From NCBI RefSeq assembly GCF_018402035.1, contig NZ_JAGYJN010000001.1:310001-374000 (forward strand): a stretch of DNA of 64,000 bases, in the 5' to 3' direction. Origin of the DNA: Roseicyclus sp. (GTDB lineage: Bacteria; Pseudomonadota; Alphaproteobacteria; Rhodobacterales; Rhodobacteraceae). Below are positions 37,505 through 45,318 of this stretch, in pieces (positions within the stretch are counted from its first letter, which is position 1; each line of letters opens with the position of its first letter). The position numbers were made by a program, and so were the translations under genes. The notes beneath the pieces were generated by a model. It ran no database searches, was not told the origin of the DNA, and saw nothing but the letters and a program-made list of their open reading frames with translations.

Positions 37505-37845
37505 GCGTATGTTCAACAGGCCTCGGAAACGGGGCTATGGACATAAACGCGCTTGGAATAAGCGGCTCGGACCCGGGGGCGGTACCCGGCGGCTCCACCA
37601 AATATCCGTCATTTGCGGATCATGGGGCCGAAACAGGATCGACGAACGTCTAAAGAGGTTAGCTTTGTCTCGGTGAGGTACCACCGTTATCGGTCCGAAA
37701 CGTACAGTTGCAAATGACAACCGTGCTCCGGCAATGGCTCTGGCAGCGTAAGCTGCTCAAGTCGCCGAAACTAAGCCCTTGCGCCTAGCAGCGTAAGGCG
37801 GGGTTCGCAGGCACCTGGCAACAGAAGCCTGCACTTTCCCCATTC
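37505..37845 (+). ncRNA. ssrA: Circularly permuted two-piece tmRNA
   Basis: The gene order is acceptor piece, intervening segment, coding piece. The acceptor 3' strand CGGCTCCACCA ends at 37600 with encoded CCA. A 23-base intervening segment with an ATCCG/CGGAT hairpin follows, and the 5' tRNA-like strand GGGGCCGAAACAGGATCGAC begins at 37624. The two strands form a seven-pair acceptor stem with G3-U70, the identity pair for AlaRS (alaS is at 19054). The tag frame at 37710-37751 reads ANDNRAPAMALAA then TAA. A hairpin at 37807-37832 lies near the 3' end. Outer ends are approximate. The molecule rescues stalled ribosomes; processing yields two paired RNAs as in Caulobacter. Confidence 0.93.
37710..37751 (+). 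other. tmRNA proteolysis-tag reading frame
   Basis: Thirteen codons from GCA to GCG followed by TAA encode ANDNRAPAMALAA. The AND(N) start and hydrophobic ALAA end are hallmarks of bacterial tags; the last residues are the ClpX recognition signal, and the first residues should be bound by the alpha-type SspB encoded 650 bases downstream. Confidence 0.93.
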
Positions 37846-37956
37846 CCTCGCACGCGCATCCGCGCTGGTTGTTTTTTTCACGCGCAAGTGATCCGCACGC
37901 CTTTGGCCTACGTTTAATCAGCACAACCATCCTGTGCGACGGACCAGAGGGCCAAT

Positions 37957-38322
37957 ATGACCGCTTTCGATTTTATCAATTACGCGGTTGCGATCCTGAC
38001 GATCGCTTTGGGCATGATGGGCTGGTTGGCACCACGCTGGACCATGCAACAACTCGACATGCAGGCCGGGCCATCGAACATGGCCTATACCGAGGTCTCT
38101 GCCGCCTCGGGCTGCTTGTTCGTAGGTCTGGGCTTGGGCGCGCTGATCTTGGACCAACCGCTGGCTTGGGTCGTGGTGGGGCTGGCCTATGCGGGTGCGG
38201 CGACGGGGCGCGTCACCTCGATCCTGCGTGATGACGCGGCAAGCCGCCAAAGCTGGACCTTTTTCGCCTGTGAAGCAGCTTTGGCCGCATGGCTTGTACT
38301 GGGCAATTTCCCGGCTGTCTGA
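37957..38322 (+). CDS. DUF4345-like small membrane protein
   Basis: The protein has 121 residues and four hydrophobic stretches, starting FINYAVAILTIALGMMGWLAP at the N-terminus and ending AALAAWLVLGNFPAV. AYTEVSAASGCLFVGLGLG in the middle resembles small DUF4345-type membrane proteins. No function is known. An AGAGGG lies upstream of the ATG at fair spacing. It lies between the tmRNA gene and sspB on the same strand; the 110 bases before it include a short GCGC hairpin and a T run that may end tmRNA transcription. Confidence 0.7.
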   Translation: MTAFDFINYAVAILTIALGMMGWLAPRWTMQQLDMQAGPSNMAYTEVSAASGCLFVGLGLGALILDQPLAWVVVGLAYAGAATGRVTSILRDDAASRQSWTFFACEAALAAWLVLGNFPAV

Positions 38323-38400
38323 GTGGCGCGGCAAAGCCTTGCCTTTCAAATCGCAACGAATCTTCTATGGTGCGTAAGCCATTGCCGGGATGCCACGACC

Positions 38401-38892
38401 ATGTCAGACAAATCGTCCACAATCGCCTATGGTCGCCTCATGCATCGGGCGATGCGCAGCCTGATCCAGAATGTTTTGAGCGATGTGGCGCAAAGCGGGC
38501 TACCCGGTCAGCATCATTTTTTCATCACCTTCGACACCGGCGCGCCGGGGGTTAGCTTGGCCGATTGGCTGCGCGACCGCTATCCCGAAGAGATGACCAT
38601 CGTCATCCAGAATTGGTATGATGGTCTCACCGTCGATGATGATGGGTTTGCGATCATCCTCAATTTCGGCGATAGCCCTGAACATCTGCGCATCCCCTTC
38701 GATGCAATCCGCACCTTTGTTGATCCTTCGGTCGAGTTCGGCCTGCGGTTTGAAAGCACGGATCATGGCGATGATGCCCCCGAGCCCGAGGATGAGCCGC
38801 CCAGCCCCGGCAATGGCCAAGCCGACAGGGCCAAATCCCCCCCCCAGCATGCCGAGGTTGTGCGCCTTGACACCTTTCGCAAGGGGAATTGA
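38401..38892 (+). CDS. sspB: ClpXP adaptor SspB (alphaproteobacterial type)
   Basis: SspB (163 residues) tethers tmRNA-tagged proteins to ClpXP. The tag-binding domain includes YGRLMHRAMRSLIQNVL near residues 10-26, HHFFITFDTGAPGVSLADWL near 43-62, and LTVDDDGFAIILNFGDSPE. After a disordered acidic/proline linker (EPEDEPPSPGNG), the C-terminus AEVVRLDTFRKGN is the ClpX-docking motif of the alpha class. The ATG at 38401 fits the family start; the 26-residue extension upstream is rejected. Proximity to ssrA makes a tag-and-adaptor neighbourhood. Confidence 0.94.
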   Translation: MSDKSSTIAYGRLMHRAMRSLIQNVLSDVAQSGLPGQHHFFITFDTGAPGVSLADWLRDRYPEEMTIVIQNWYDGLTVDDDGFAIILNFGDSPEHLRIPFDAIRTFVDPSVEFGLRFESTDHGDDAPEPEDEPPSPGNGQADRAKSPPQHAEVVRLDTFRKGN

Positions 38893-38942
38893 TGTCAGTT
38901 GCCGCCGTGGATCATGCGCTTCATTGACAGCCATGGGGCAGT

Positions 38943-39527
38943 TTGGGTGAGGCATGGCGCAGCGTGACTGATTTCGCACTCTTCATGGGCCAGATTTTGC
39001 GCCGCCCCGGACAGGTTGTGGCCTTGGCCCCCTCCTCGCCTGCGCTTTGCGCGGAAATGACCGCGCAGCTTGATCCCGCCAAGGGGCCAGTGATCGAATT
39101 GGGCGCGGGCACCGGTGTGATCACCAAAGCGATCCTTGATCGTGGGATCGCGCCCCATCATCTCCATACCATCGAGATGAACCCGACTTTTCACGCCCAT
39201 TTGCAACGCCAGTTTGCAGGGGTGAACCATCACCAGATGAGTGCGGCCGATGTCGGTGATCTGGGCCTGTCTAATGTGCAAGCCGTGATCTCGGGCCTGC
39301 CGCTCTTGTCGATGCCGCTGACTTTGCAACGCGCGATTCTGGGCGGAAGTTTCGCCCAACTCGCGCATGATGGTCGCTATGTGCAATTCACCTATGGCGT
39401 TACCCCGCCCGTGGCCCGCGCCTTGCGCGATGATATGGGCTTGGAATGGGAGCGCAGCGCGCGGATTTGGCGCAATATGCCGCCTGCCCGTGTCTATCGG
39501 TTTTCGCGCAGTACTCCGCCAAACTGA
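38943..39527 (+). CDS. Class I SAM-dependent methyltransferase, phospholipid N-methyltransferase-like
   Basis: The roughly 194-residue protein has the SAM motif GPVIELGAGTGVITKAILDRG near residues 48-68 and TIEMNPTFHAHL, followed by ADVGDLGLSNVQAVISGLPL, in the pattern of PmtA/KsgA-like methyltransferases. A short amphipathic N-terminus (DFALFMGQILRRPGQVVAL) is typical of PmtA-like enzymes that act at the membrane, so phosphatidylethanolamine methylation is possible. The start is uncertain: a TTG at 38943, a GTG at 38964 and an ATG at 38985 are all in frame and none has a convincing ribosome-binding site. It lies between sspB and fumC. Confidence 0.78.
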   Translation: MGEAWRSVTDFALFMGQILRRPGQVVALAPSSPALCAEMTAQLDPAKGPVIELGAGTGVITKAILDRGIAPHHLHTIEMNPTFHAHLQRQFAGVNHHQMSAADVGDLGLSNVQAVISGLPLLSMPLTLQRAILGGSFAQLAHDGRYVQFTYGVTPPVARALRDDMGLEWERSARIWRNMPPARVYRFSRSTPPN

Positions 39528-39599
39528 GGCATTGCTGCACATTGCACGGGACAGATGCTGGCGTTAAACGGCATACAACAGCATACCGGAGACAGGCCC

Positions 39600-40991
39600 A
39601 TGACCACGACCCGCACCGAAACCGATAGCTTTGGCCCCCTCGAGGTGCCCGCCGACCGCTATTGGGGCGCGCAAACCCAGCGCTCGATCATGAATTTCCC
39701 CATCGGCTGGGAGAAACAGCCCGTCGCCATCGTGCGCGCGCTGGGCGTGATCAAGCGTGCTTGTGCCGAGGAAAACAAAGCCAATGGCAAGCTTGACGCG
39801 ACCCTTGCCGATGCAATGCTCGCCGCCGCGCAAGAAGTGATCGACGGCAAGTTGGACAGCCATTTCCCGTTGGTCGTGTGGCAAACAGGATCGGGCACGC
39901 AGTCGAATATGAACGCCAATGAGGTGATTTCCAATCGCGCGATCGAGATGTTGGGCGGCGTCATCGGCTCCAAAAAGCCGGTCCATCCCAATGATCATTG
40001 CAACATGGGCCAATCATCAAACGATACCTTCCCCACCGCCATGCATATCGCCGCCGCCGTCACCGCCCATGAGGTGCTGATCCCTGGGCTGGAAAAGCTG
40101 GCCGAGGGGCTTGAGGCCAAATCCGAGGCGTTCCGCGACATCATCAAGATCGGCCGCACCCATACCCAAGACGCCACGCCGCTGACCTTGGGGCAGGAGT
40201 TTTCAGGCTATGCGATGCAGATCCGCAATGGCATCGCCCGCATCAAGCTGGCGCTTCCCGGCATCTATGAGCTGGCCCAAGGCGGTACCGCCGTGGGCAC
40301 AGGGCTGAATACCGACAAGGGCTGGGATGTGGCGATTGCAAGCCGCATCGCCGATATCACCGGCCTGCCCTTTGTCACCGCGCCGAATAAGTTTGAAGCA
40401 CTGGCCGCCCATGACGCGATGGTCTTCATGTCGGGTGCAATCAAGACGGTTGCCATGGCCGCTTATAAGATCGCCAATGACATGCGCTTTTTAGGCTCTG
40501 GCCCACGTTCGGGCCTTGGCGAATTGATCTTGCCCGAGAATGAGCCGGGCTCGTCGATCATGCCGGGCAAGGTCAACCCGACACAGGCCGAGGCGATGAC
40601 GCAGGTCTGCGCCCATATCCTTGGCAATGATGCAGCGATTGCTTTCGCAGGCAGCCAAGGCCATTTCGAGTTGAACGTCTATAACCCGATGATGGCCTAT
40701 AACCTGCTGCAATCCATGACACTTTTGGGCAATGCCGCCGACAGCTTCACAGAACGAATGCTGATTGGCACCGAGGCGAATGTCGAGCGGATCGAAAAGC
40801 TGATGCGGGAATCCCTGATGCTGGTCACGGCCTTGGCACCCACCATTGGCTATGACAACGCCACCACCGTGGCCAAAACCGCGCATAAGAACGGCACCAC
40901 GCTGAAGGAAGAGGCGATCCGCCTTGGTTTTGTCGATGCCGAGACCTTTGACCGCGTCGTGCGGCCCGAACAGATGATCGGCCCATCTTGA
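39600..40991 (+). CDS. fumC: Class II fumarate hydratase
   Basis: FumC (463 residues) hydrates fumarate to L-malate in the TCA cycle. It has [18 protein letters not shown] at 93-110, [14 protein letters not shown] at 129-142, and the superfamily signature [11 protein letters not shown] at 317-327 containing the catalytic serine loop. It lacks iron-sulfur ligands, as expected for the class. The ATG at 39600 has GGAG eight bases upstream. Two small genes follow in overlapping frames (TTGA, then ATGA), so all three appear to be one translationally coupled unit. Confidence 0.97.
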   Translation: MTTTRTETDSFGPLEVPADRYWGAQTQRSIMNFPIGWEKQPVAIVRALGVIKRACAEENKANGKLDATLADAMLAAAQEVIDGKLDSHFPLVVWQTGSGTQSNMNANEVISNRAIEMLGGVIGSKKPVHPNDHCNMGQSSNDTFPTAMHIAAAVTAHEVLIPGLEKLAEGLEAKSEAFRDIIKIGRTHTQDATPLTLGQEFSGYAMQIRNGIARIKLALPGIYELAQGGTAVGTGLNTDKGWDVAIASRIADITGLPFVTAPNKFEALAAHDAMVFMSGAIKTVAMAAYKIANDMRFLGSGPRSGLGELILPENEPGSSIMPGKVNPTQAEAMTQVCAHILGNDAAIAFAGSQGHFELNVYNPMMAYNLLQSMTLLGNAADSFTERMLIGTEANVERIEKLMRESLMLVTALAPTIGYDNATTVAKTAHKNGTTLKEEAIRLGFVDAETFDRVVRPEQMIGPS

Positions 40992-41176
40992 CGGCCAAGA
41001 TCGTCAACCTGTCGCGCGCGCGCAAATCCCGTGCGCGCGACGACAAACGGCAAAAGGCCGATGCCAATGCTGCCCGTTTTGGCCAGACCAAAGCAGAACG
41101 CGAGGCCTCAGCGCTTGAAGCGGCGAAAGCGGCCCGCCACCTCGACCAGCATAAGCGCGAGAGCGACGAGACATGA
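40988..41176 (+). CDS. DUF4169 family small basic protein
   Basis: The product has 62 residues, is very rich in Lys, Arg and Ala, and starts [20 protein letters not shown], matching the DUF4169 family. It is predicted to be almost entirely helical and cytoplasmic, with no known function. The TTG start overlaps the fumC stop codon by four bases (TTGA) and its own stop overlaps the following ribbon-helix-helix gene (ATGA). Placement directly behind fumC with an RHH gene after it is a recurrent alphaproteobacterial arrangement. Confidence 0.82.
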   Translation: MTAKIVNLSRARKSRARDDKRQKADANAARFGQTKAEREASALEAAKAARHLDQHKRESDET

Positions 41177-41394
41177 CCGGGCGGCCGCGGAAACACTCGC
41201 TCACCTTGCGCGGGCATCGTACCAGCGTCTCGCTCGAAGCTGCTTTTTGGCAGGAATTGCAACGCTTGGCCGCAGCGCGCGATCTGTCGGTCAATGAGTT
41301 GGTGGCCGAAATCGACACAGGGCGCGGTGTCAGTTCTGGGCTCGCGGCGGCGATCCGGCTTTATATTCTGGAAGCGGTCAAGGCCGGGCGTTAG
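41173..41394 (+). CDS. Ribbon-helix-helix domain protein
   Basis: The 73-residue protein has a conserved strand KHSLTLRGHRTSVSLEAAFW near residues 7-26, followed by two helices (ELQRLAAARDLSVNELVAEI; GLAAAIRLYILEAVKAG), the layout of the RHH_4 family. Such proteins can be small DNA-binding regulators, although this family is often found next to fumC with no proven target. It is coupled to the DUF4169 gene by ATGA. There is no partner toxin nearby, so I do not call it an antitoxin. Confidence 0.82.
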   Translation: MTGRPRKHSLTLRGHRTSVSLEAAFWQELQRLAAARDLSVNELVAEIDTGRGVSSGLAAAIRLYILEAVKAGR

Positions 41395-41429
41395 GGCGCG
41401 GTTAACCGGAATCGGCCCAAGCTTGCGCG

Positions 41430-41741
41430 ATGGAGAAACTGTCGCCGCATAAATCGCCCCAAGCTTTTCTCGCCGATGTTTTCGGCTCGAAACTGGTGCG
41501 CGATGGCAAGGTGCTGCGCCGGTCCTTGCGTGACATCGAACGCTATTTTGGGCGCGATGCCTTTATCGAAGAGGTGTATCGCCGCGGCTTTCGCGCCATC
41601 GAGAATGCGGGCCATGTGATCATATTTTGCAACCAAGAACCCGTGCGCATTCTTCGGCCCAAAGCAGCCCTTCTGAAACAGAGCGGAAAACCCAAGTTTT
41701 CCGCACAGGAAATCTCGAGATTTCCCGCGCGTTTTCCTTGA
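41430..41741 (+). CDS. Small conserved hypothetical protein with a repeat-derived C-terminus
   Basis: The 103-residue product has a folded-looking core: KSPQAFLADVFGSKLVRDGK, RSLRDIERYFGRDAFIEEVY and GHVIIFCNQEPVRI. Similar roseobacter proteins are sometimes annotated N-(5'-phosphoribosyl)anthranilate isomerase, which I do not accept: the TrpF catalytic architecture is absent and it is far too short. From about residue 85 onward the sequence (SGKPKFSAQEISRFPARFP) is translated directly from the 68-bp triple-hairpin repeat at 41683-41750, so the natural protein probably ended earlier and was altered by insertion of that element. Confidence 0.7.
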   Translation: MEKLSPHKSPQAFLADVFGSKLVRDGKVLRRSLRDIERYFGRDAFIEEVYRRGFRAIENAGHVIIFCNQEPVRILRPKAALLKQSGKPKFSAQEISRFPARFP

Positions 41742-41750
41742 GGAAAACGC
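41683..41750 (+). repeat. 68-bp triple-hairpin repeat, copy 1
   Basis: Three adjacent dyads: A at 41683-41704 (arms GCGGAAAAC... and ...GTTTTCCGC), B at 41708-41725 (GGAAATCTCGAGATTTCC, a perfect palindrome) and C at 41729-41750 (GCGTTTTCC / GGAAAACGC with loop TTGA). The same three-part structure recurs at 45247-45314 and, inverted, at 51761-51828. This copy lies inside the 3' end of a coding frame and ahead of ccdA. Confidence 0.92.
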
Positions 41751-41823
41751 GCCTCTCCACGGCCACGCAAATGTGACGCCTTGGCGCGTGACGATTGCCA
41801 CCCAAACCGCTACACCGATCCTT

Positions 41824-42579
41824 ATGTTCGGGATCGATCTTTTTGACGCCAGCCTTTTGCCCGCAATGCTGGTGGCTTTTGCCGCTGGCATACTGAGTTT
41901 TCTCAGCCCTTGTGTGCTGCCCATCGTGCCGCCCTATCTGGCCTATATGGGTGGCATTACCATGGCCGAGATCAATGGCGATGCCCGCGCAGCCCGACGC
42001 AAGGCATTGCTTGCCGCGCTATTCTTCGTATTTGGCCTGTCGACGGTCTTTGTTTTCTTGGGCTTCACCGCCTCGCTCTTTGGCCAATTCTTTTTGCAAA
42101 ATCAAATCTTGCTGGGCCAGATTGCCGGCGCGGTGATCATCATTTTCGGGCTACATTTTCTGGGCGTCATCACCATCCCGCTGCTTAACCGCGAGGCGCG
42201 GCTGGATGCGGGCGACCGGGGCGGCTCGGCCTTTGGGGCCTATGTGCTGGGCTTGGCTTTCGCCTTTGGCTGGACGCCTTGTATCGGCCCGCAATTGGGC
42301 GCGATCCTTTCCATCGCCGCGACCGAGGCTAGCATCAGCCGTGGCACGACGCTTTTGGCGGTTTATGCGGTTGGGCTTGGCATTCCCTTTCTCTTGGCCG
42401 CAGGCTTCATCGACCGGGCAATGGGGGTGATGAGCCGCCTGAAACGCCATATGAAAACCATCGAACGGGTGATGGGGCTTTTACTGATCGGGGTGGGTGT
42501 GGCGCTGATCACAGGGGCGTTTTCAACCTTTTCCTTCTGGCTGTTGGAAACTTTTCCAGCGCTTGGGCTGTTGGGCTGA
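41824..42579 (+). CDS. ccdA: Cytochrome c biogenesis protein CcdA (DsbD-like thiol transporter)
   Basis: CcdA (251 residues, six predicted helices) passes reducing equivalents from cytoplasmic thioredoxin across the membrane to periplasmic apocytochrome c maturation thiol proteins. The redox cysteines lie in the two proline-flanked motifs LSFLSPCVLPIVPPYLAYM near the N-terminus and FGWTPCIGPQLGAIL near the middle. The ATG at 41824 gives the family-typical start MFGIDLFDAS; a GTG 17 codons upstream is possible but would place coding in the repeat-adjacent DNA. It complements the ccmF/ccmH genes at the left of the window. Confidence 0.94.
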   Translation: MFGIDLFDASLLPAMLVAFAAGILSFLSPCVLPIVPPYLAYMGGITMAEINGDARAARRKALLAALFFVFGLSTVFVFLGFTASLFGQFFLQNQILLGQIAGAVIIIFGLHFLGVITIPLLNREARLDAGDRGGSAFGAYVLGLAFAFGWTPCIGPQLGAILSIAATEASISRGTTLLAVYAVGLGIPFLLAAGFIDRAMGVMSRLKRHMKTIERVMGLLLIGVGVALITGAFSTFSFWLLETFPALGLLG

Positions 42580-42624
42580 CGTTTCGCCTTAAGCCCGCCC
42601 TTATTCCGCGCTAAACTCTGCGGC

Positions 42625-43887
42625 ATGACGAGTACCGCGCCGCCGATTGTGATCGCCAAGCGCCGGGTGATGTATATCCCCGGCTATGATCCTGTGCCGC
42701 CGCGCGCCTATCGCGAACGCTATCGCCGCGAGGCGGCCCGGCAGGCGGCACTCTCGGGATATACAATCGCGCTCGGGCCGCCCCATAGCAAGGCGCACTT
42801 TGGCTGGCATGTCAGCGCAGAGATTGAGGGGCACCAGACCGAAACACAGGTCGCGGTGATGGTCTGGGCCGATATCGTGCGCGCCTCCATGGATCAGGGG
42901 GTCTTGGCCAGCTATGGCCAATTGGCGCGCACCGCTTGGGCCTATCTCGGCTCGGGCGCGCTGTTTCGGCTCATGCGGCTGCGCAAGGGGCCGGTGATCG
43001 CCGCACTCTACCCTGTGGTGGTGCTGTTGGTGCAAGCCATGCTGGCGCTTTTGCTTGGCTATGGTGCGTATCGCGGCGTGACGGCGTTGGGCCATGGGCT
43101 GGGCGATTGGGGTCGCCTCGCGCCGCTTCTGACCGCGGCGGGTTGCGCTGTGGGGACCGTCAGCCTGCTTGCCTTTCTACGCTGGTGCCAAAGGCGCGAT
43201 CATCTTTTGGCGTGGTACCTGACGCATGATTACGCCTTTTCGGCGCAGGCCCAAGGTGCCTATCCCCCGGCACAAGAGGCGCGGATGGCCCAGTTCGCCG
43301 ACACCATCGCCGAAGCACTGACCACTGACACCGATGAGGTGCTGATCATTGGTCATTCCTCGGGCGCCTATATCGCGATCTCGGTTTTGGCCGATCTCAT
43401 CCGGGTGGGCCGTGTGCCCGCCAACGGCCCCGCTCTCGCGCTTTTGACCTTGGGCCATGTGGTGCCGATGGTCAGCTTTCTGCCCCGCGCCTATCGCTTG
43501 CGGGCCGATCTGGCCTATCTTGCCGCAAGCGACGCGCTGACATGGGTGGATGTCACCGCCCCCGGCGATGGCTGTTCCTTTGCGCTTTGCGATCCCGTCG
43601 CGGTGTCGGGCGTGGCCCCAAAGGACAAACGCTGGCCGCTTGTCATCTCGGCCGCCTTTTCCCAAACCTTGCGCCCCGCGACTTGGGCGGCACTGCGTTG
43701 GCGGTTGTTCGAGGCGCATTTTCAATATCTCAACGCCTTCGATAACTTGCCCGGTCGGACGGATGACTACGATTATTTTCGCATTACCGCAGGGCCAAGA
43801 ACCTTGGCCGCGCGGTTTGCCGGGCGCGCCCCCTCGCCCGCGCGGATTGACCGGGCGGTCAACCGCTACACAGGACGCGCCGCATGA
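42625..43887 (+). CDS. Membrane-associated alpha/beta hydrolase-like protein paired with P450
   Basis: The 420-residue protein starts with a strand/oxyanion-like segment RRVMYIPGYDPVPPRAY, has two membrane helices in the middle (PVIAALYPVVVLLVQAMLAL near residues 114-133; a second near 165-190) and then a nucleophile elbow VLIIGHSSGAYIAI with Ser in GHSSG. Later LTWVDVTAPGDGCSFALCDP may supply the acidic residue. It is best read as a lipase/esterase-type serine hydrolase anchored to the membrane; substrate is unknown. Its stop codon overlaps the start of a cytochrome P450 gene by four bases, so a shared pathway is likely. Confidence 0.72.
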   Translation: MTSTAPPIVIAKRRVMYIPGYDPVPPRAYRERYRREAARQAALSGYTIALGPPHSKAHFGWHVSAEIEGHQTETQVAVMVWADIVRASMDQGVLASYGQLARTAWAYLGSGALFRLMRLRKGPVIAALYPVVVLLVQAMLALLLGYGAYRGVTALGHGLGDWGRLAPLLTAAGCAVGTVSLLAFLRWCQRRDHLLAWYLTHDYAFSAQAQGAYPPAQEARMAQFADTIAEALTTDTDEVLIIGHSSGAYIAISVLADLIRVGRVPANGPALALLTLGHVVPMVSFLPRAYRLRADLAYLAASDALTWVDVTAPGDGCSFALCDPVAVSGVAPKDKRWPLVISAAFSQTLRPATWAALRWRLFEAHFQYLNAFDNLPGRTDDYDYFRITAGPRTLAARFAGRAPSPARIDRAVNRYTGRAA

Positions 43888-45242
43888 GCGCGCCCGACCT
43901 GCCGCCCAAGCCGCAAGCGCGCGCTGATCGCGTCTCGCTTTGGCGCTATATGCGGCTTTTCCGCCAAGATATCCTTTCGGCCCAACCCGCACGGCTTTAC
44001 CGCGCTTGGATGGCCGAGTTCCGCACACCGTTCTTCCGCTCATACCTGATCAACCAACCCGCGCTGGTCGATGAGGTGCTGAAAGCCCGGCCCATGGACT
44101 TTCCCAAATCCGACCGCGTGGGCGAAGGGTTGCGGCCGCTTTTGGGCGCGTCGGTCTTTTTGACCAATGGCGCGGAATGGCAACGCCAGCGCCGCATCAT
44201 CGACCCGGCCTTTGAGGGGGGGCGGCTACGCGACACCTTTCCCGCGATGTGGGCCGCCGGTGAGGCAGCGGTGGCGCGTATCTCCCCCGGCCTGCGCGAG
44301 GTCGAGGCCGATATGAGCCATGCGGCGGCCGATGTGATCTTCCGCACGCTGTTCACGCTGCCTATCGAAGACAAGATCGCGACCGAGGTTTTTCACCAGT
44401 TCCGCGCCTATCAGCGCACCCAGCCGATCTTGAACGCAGCGGCCTTTTTGCCCCTGCCCAAATGGATGCCGCGCGGTCATCGCGCCAAGACGCGGACCAC
44501 GGCAAAGGCCATCCGCGCGCTCATCACGCACCTGACACAAGCGCGGATGGATCAGATCCAGGCAGGGACCGCCCCCGACGATCTGGCGACCAAGATCATT
44601 ACAACCCACGACCCCGAAACCGGCAAAGGCTTCAGCACCCAAGAGATGGTCGACCAAGTCGCGATCTTTTTCCTTGCGGGCCATGAAACAAGCGCCTCGG
44701 CCCTTGGTTGGGCGCTCTACCTTTTGGCACGCGACCCATCATGGCAAGATCGTCTGGCCGAGGAGGCTGAGGCGGTTTTGACCGACAGCCCCGATTTCGC
44801 CGTGATGGGAAAGCTGCGCCTTGCCCGCGAAATCTTCCGCGAAGCGCTGCGCCTTTATCCGCCCGTGCCCATGATGGTGCGCGAGACGACCTGCCCCGAA
44901 CGGTTCCGCGACCGCGATCTGTCCAAGGGCAGCCAGATCGTGATCTCGCCTTGGCACCTACACCGGCATGAACGACTTTGGGACAATCCCGACGGTTTCG
45001 ACCCCGCCCGTTGGGTGACCGAGAACGGCAAGACCTGCCTGCGCGAGGCGTTTATTCCTTTCTCGACAGGCACCCGCGTCTGCACCGGCGCAGGCTTTGC
45101 CATGGTCGAGGGGCCGCTGCTTTTGGCCATGCTCATGCGCAAATGGCGGTTTGCGACGATCCCGGACCGGGTGCCCGTGCCGGTTGCCTATCTGACGGTG
45201 CGGGCCAAGGATGGGATCTGGCTGGAGGTGAGCGGCCGCTAG
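43884..45242 (+). CDS. Cytochrome P450
   Basis: This is a complete 452-residue P450 monooxygenase: the I-helix oxygen-activating AGHETS at 265-270, the ExxR pair EALR at 320-323, and the haem-binding FSTGTRVCTG with axial Cys400. There is no N-terminal membrane anchor, so it is soluble, class I type, and must receive electrons from a ferredoxin/reductase not encoded here. FLTNGAEWQRQRRIIDPAF is typical of long-chain or terpenoid/fatty acid hydroxylating bacterial P450s, but the substrate cannot be assigned. It is coupled to the upstream hydrolase gene (ATGA) and ends just before repeat copy 2. Confidence 0.93.
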   Translation: MSAPDLPPKPQARADRVSLWRYMRLFRQDILSAQPARLYRAWMAEFRTPFFRSYLINQPALVDEVLKARPMDFPKSDRVGEGLRPLLGASVFLTNGAEWQRQRRIIDPAFEGGRLRDTFPAMWAAGEAAVARISPGLREVEADMSHAAADVIFRTLFTLPIEDKIATEVFHQFRAYQRTQPILNAAAFLPLPKWMPRGHRAKTRTTAKAIRALITHLTQARMDQIQAGTAPDDLATKIITTHDPETGKGFSTQEMVDQVAIFFLAGHETSASALGWALYLLARDPSWQDRLAEEAEAVLTDSPDFAVMGKLRLAREIFREALRLYPPVPMMVRETTCPERFRDRDLSKGSQIVISPWHLHRHERLWDNPDGFDPARWVTENGKTCLREAFIPFSTGTRVCTGAGFAMVEGPLLLAMLMRKWRFATIPDRVPVPVAYLTVRAKDGIWLEVSGR

Positions 45243-45246
45243 GGGC

Positions 45247-45314
45247 GCGGAAAACCCGGGTTTTCCGCACGGGAAATCTCGAGATTTCCCAAGCGTTTTC
45301 CATTAGGAAAACGC
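45247..45314 (+). repeat. 68-bp triple-hairpin repeat, copy 2
   Basis: This is the cleanest copy. A (45247-45268) and B (45271-45290) are uninterrupted perfect palindromes of 22 and 20 bases, and C (45293-45314) has 9-bp perfect arms around ATTA. It exactly fills the space between the convergent cytochrome P450 and potA genes, where it could serve as a bidirectional terminator. Confidence 0.94.
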
Positions 45315-45318
45315 ATCC

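Noticed and set aside
37419..37676. Short open frames of about 60 codons in both directions around 37420-37680
   Set aside because: They overlap the Zur box and the acceptor and 5' parts of the permuted tmRNA gene; RNA structure explains this sequence better than coding.
41173..41394. Toxin-antitoxin system made of the DUF4169 and RHH proteins
   Set aside because: Although the two tiny overlapping genes look like a TA pair, neither resembles a toxin, and their stable position behind fumC suggests a housekeeping association.
41430..41741. Annotation as phosphoribosylanthranilate isomerase (TrpF)
   Set aside because: The protein is about half the TrpF length, lacks the (beta/alpha)8 pattern and its end is repeat-derived; the label used for similar proteins in databases seems to be carried over by mistake.
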